Notes under the pieces: generated by a model
The model's input: the letters and a program-made list of their open reading frames with translations, nothing else
The model's database searches: none
What the model was told of the DNA's origin: nothing
Origin: Terrimonas pollutisoli
GTDB taxonomy: Bacteria; Bacteroidota; Bacteroidia; Chitinophagales; Chitinophagaceae
Direction: 5' to 3'
Length of the DNA: 64,000 nt
Assembly: GCF_029360765.1 (NCBI RefSeq)
Contig: NZ_JARKNA010000008.1
Location: forward strand, 124,001 to 188,000
Translations under genes and position numbers: made by a program
In this document: positions 62,186 through 64,000 of the stretch, one piece after another
Numbering within the stretch: the first letter of the stretch is position 1
How the letters are laid out: every line of letters begins with the position of its first letter

Positions 62186-62710
62186 ATGAACGGAAATATT
62201 CAAGCAGCTATCTTTAAATACAAAGAATACAGACGGAGCAATCCTGACACCTGCATTCTTCATTGCAAAAACCAGAAAAATCTTTCTGAATCAATTTACA
62301 TTGCATGCATTAGTGAAGACGCAGATGGGAAAAGACATTCTCACCAACATCGCTTGAAAAAAGAAGACATGGAGATATTCTCTAACCACCTTCAATCCAA
62401 AGAGCAACAACTTCGTGATGCTGATAATTTTGATACGCTATTTAAGATAATTAATAACGTCGGATCTAAAATTGACGGCATTGGTGATATGCTAATCTAT
62501 GATGCAGCAGAAAGGATTGGCGAATATTTAGGTCTTTTTCCAGACAAAGTTTATTTGCATGCCGGAACAAGAGAAGGTGCAGAAAAAATATTGGGGAAAA
62601 TTGAAGGTTCAACAATCAAAAAGGAGACGTTTCCTGAACCAATTCGAAGTTCAAACCTTTCGTGTGCGGACATTGAAAGTATGTTGTGTATGTATAAAAG
62701 CATATTTTAA
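62186..62710 (+). CDS. Protein of unknown function with HhH-like segment
   Basis: The ATG at 62186 (MNGNIQAAIFKYKEYRRSNP) gives 174 residues; an upstream TTG at 62159 falls within the repeat. The central FKIINNVGSKIDGIGDMLIY then DAAERIGEYLGLFPDKVYLH has a helix-hairpin-helix flavour (GSKIDGIGD) and could bind DNA. The gene is flanked by inverted decamers GTTGGCCGCC (62158-62167) and GGCGGCCAAC (62714-62723). Not recognised. Confidence 0.65.
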   Translation: MNGNIQAAIFKYKEYRRSNPDTCILHCKNQKNLSESIYIACISEDADGKRHSHQHRLKKEDMEIFSNHLQSKEQQLRDADNFDTLFKIINNVGSKIDGIGDMLIYDAAERIGEYLGLFPDKVYLHAGTREGAEKILGKIEGSTIKKETFPEPIRSSNLSCADIESMLCMYKSIF

Positions 62711-62713
62711 GAC

Positions 62714-62750
62714 GGCGGCCAACATGGTTTCTGCTATGCTGGCTGACGAA
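62714..62750 (+). repeat. Second copy of the cassette-junction repeat (left arm only)
   Basis: GGCGGCCAACATGGTTTCTG then CTATGCTGGCTGACGAA aligns with the left arm at 61967-62006 (shared GCCAACA, GGTTT, GCTGGCTGACGAA). The expected right arm is missing; the HNH-like gene begins soon after. Confidence 0.5.
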
Positions 62751-62781
62751 TATATCTCAGCAGCAAAAAGAAACTGAAACC

Positions 62782-63612
62782 TCAACGTAAGCTTCCCCAC
62801 TTCCACTTATAACCCCTGCATGTATTACATTTCCCATTCAGGGCTTTGCGTAGGTTAGAGTTTGTAGCGCCTACCTTTTTGGCTGCCTGGTTCAGGCTGG
62901 CAAATACAGCAAGCCTATTGCCCTGGAGTGAATACTTTATTACTTTTTTGGGATAATTCGTTAACGGTGCCGCAAGCGGGGTTGTTTTTCTTCGATTTCC
63001 GTTCTGCCAGAGATACCCTTTATAATAGTGCGGCCATTTATCTAATACAGCATATATCCGGGAAGACCGACCACTTATTGCCACCGCTGCTTCATTCATG
63101 CTGTTAAAGGTTCTTACTTTTTTACCATCAAGACTGAATTGCGTTACTTTTTGTATTCGTGGAGTTCGTCCATTCGCCACTATATTTTTCATCTTATTGC
63201 TATTGGTTGACAAGATGAGATTGGAAGGATGAATATTTAAGCCGTTGCCGTCTTTATATTGTATGATTTGTTTTATATCTTCTATTGGAAATTTTTTCAC
63301 GAATAAATAATACACCAACCGGGCTGTACGAAATACTTTTCGATAATTATTCTCCTGTACACCCACAGCAAGATAACTTAAAGTATCACCGTTGAAAGGA
63401 CTTTCAATGGTAATGACTTGCTGCGACAATATTTTTTCTTTTTTATAGCCTTCCTTACCGAAGTTCAGGGAAATCCATTGACCAGTTGATTTCACCCTGC
63501 CATAATTTGAGACTTCATAGTTGTCCCAATCCGGCATTTCCTTCCATTTTTCACCGGGGAGGTCTTTTAAATTTTTATTCAGAAAGGGATATTTTTTTTC
63601 GCTAAGTCTCAT
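62782..63612 (-). CDS. NUMOD4/HNH-type homing-endonuclease-like protein
   Basis: The 276-residue protein has an N-terminal NUMOD4-like segment (EKWKEMPDWDNYEVSNYGRV), a central region like a degenerate HNH fold (IIQYKDGNGLNIHPSNLILS, where the first catalytic His of the usual HIDG motif is replaced by Tyr-Lys-Asp), and two NUMOD1-like DNA-binding repeats (VTQFSLDGKKVRTFNSMNEA and VIKYSLQGNRLAVFASLNQA). Such proteins are mobile free-standing endonucleases. Loss of the His suggests weak or no nuclease activity. It is oriented against the small cassette-like genes. Confidence 0.75.
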   Translation of the reverse strand: MRLSEKKYPFLNKNLKDLPGEKWKEMPDWDNYEVSNYGRVKSTGQWISLNFGKEGYKKEKILSQQVITIESPFNGDTLSYLAVGVQENNYRKVFRTARLVYYLFVKKFPIEDIKQIIQYKDGNGLNIHPSNLILSTNSNKMKNIVANGRTPRIQKVTQFSLDGKKVRTFNSMNEAAVAISGRSSRIYAVLDKWPHYYKGYLWQNGNRRKTTPLAAPLTNYPKKVIKYSLQGNRLAVFASLNQAAKKVGATNSNLRKALNGKCNTCRGYKWKWGSLR

Positions 63613-64000
63613 GCGGAGTACAAAATTTAAAAAACTCCGGAATGTCGGAGCCTAATCAAAAACATTAATCATCAAATCTTATCCTATGAAAATTCGGCTA
63701 AAAATAGCATGACCCTTTAAGAAATACAAAAGGATTTGACCAATACAGATTCATTTTTGCCCTGCGGCAGGCCGGTACAGTCCTTGCAAGCATCGAGTTT
63801 ATTTTTTATTTGTCTTGCAACAACTGCACCGCCCCAGGTGATTTCCCCTCTCACACATCCCCGCTGAAATCAGCCTGCCGCAAAGCTTTTTAAGACTCAA
63901 CGGCTGCACAATTCTTCCTTCGGTTTCGCTGTGCACTACACTTTCTTCCGTTCCCTAAGTGGCTATCAGCACAACACCTACGGATGGTCCAGCCCCCATA
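63613..64000. other. Structured non-coding stretch at the right edge
   Basis: No convincing gene. TGCGGCAGGC (63763-63772) is perfectly inverted in GCCTGCCGCA (63873-63882), 100 bp apart, and TTGCAAG (63784-63790) in CTTGCAA (63814-63820) lies inside it. The last 100 bases are G+C-richer. An RNA gene or origin-like site running off the edge is possible. Confidence 0.35.

Noticed and set aside
63613..64000. tmRNA or RNase P RNA at the right edge (the minus strand begins with GGGGGCTGG)
   Set aside because: The sequence after the first bases does not follow the tmRNA 5' domain, and no tRNA-like 3' end or tag frame is visible.
1..64000. Intact tRNA or rRNA genes
   Set aside because: Apart from the 3' fragment at 39832-39854, no cloverleaf-like sequence or rRNA segment was recognised.

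Overview
The window looks like chromosome from a Bacteroidota bacterium, most likely of the Chitinophagaceae type. The reasons are several promoters of the form TTTG-N19-21-TAnnTTTG, the near absence of Shine-Dalgarno spacing, typical families (DUF4476, T9SS-type C-terminal domain, CTnDOT-type tra genes, NADP-malic enzyme/phosphotransacetylase fusion), moderate G+C, and GC-rich palindromic elements scattered through genes. The assignment rests on gene families and signals, not on a search.

Layout. 1-39.7 kb is core-like chromosome. 1-1.5 kb is an ABC export operon on the minus strand with a YtrA-like operator and, in its middle, a small ORF that looks like a permease/ATPase deletion chimera. 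1.6-7.4 kb holds maeB, an MlaE/MlaF lipid-transport pair, a YcxB-like protein with a damaged start, and sucD. 7.5-14.8 kb holds a DUF4476 protein and a 2063-residue alpha-2-macroglobulin (A2M) with a TonB-box-like stretch where the bait region should be and a duplicated C-terminal tail downstream. 14.9-21 kb holds an FAD oxidoreductase, an MtfA-like peptidase, aspS, a small membrane protein and a Deg-like protease. 21.1-24.6 kb is the conserved ATP-grasp / alpha-E / transglutaminase triad. 24.6-34 kb holds rarA, a truncated haemoglobin, a CHRD lipoprotein, elaA, an outer-membrane barrel, a stand-alone T9SS-type domain, a Yip1 protein, uvrA and a secreted low-complexity protein. 34.1-39.7 kb is a methionine island: a SAM-I riboswitch with a visible terminator/antiterminator, a cystathionine synthase/lyase, a putative Cys/Met leader peptide, metY, metX and homoserine dehydrogenase.

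From 39.83 kb the sequence is an integrated element. It starts at a 3' tRNA fragment (probable att site), preceded by a terminator that fits the original tRNA gene. A minus-strand, tightly overlapping conjugation operon follows, transcribed from about 55.9 to 40.4 kb: a lipoprotein with a Gly-rich linker, membrane proteins, traE, traF, traG, an MT-A70 methyltransferase, a lipoprotein, three tandem TraI-type paralogues, traJ, K, L, M, N and three small regulators or accessory proteins. No relaxase, coupling protein or integrase is visible, so the element either continues to the right or is incomplete. From 55.9 to 59.5 kb is a Crp-type regulator, a hybrid histidine kinase and a GNAT enzyme. From 59.7 to 62.8 kb are short unrecognised genes on the plus strand separated by related imperfect inverted repeats, a cassette-like arrangement. 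A NUMOD/HNH-type homing-endonuclease-like gene and a structured non-coding stretch end the window.

The strongest candidates for something new are the Cys-Cys-Thr-Thr-Cys-Cys-Met leader upstream of metY (35789-35857), the TonB-box-like insert in the A2M bait position, the family of palindromes inserted in frame into uvrA, rarA and the A2M gene, the cassette-like repeats at 60-62.8 kb, and the Gly-linker lipoprotein with a possible His/Cys enzyme domain.
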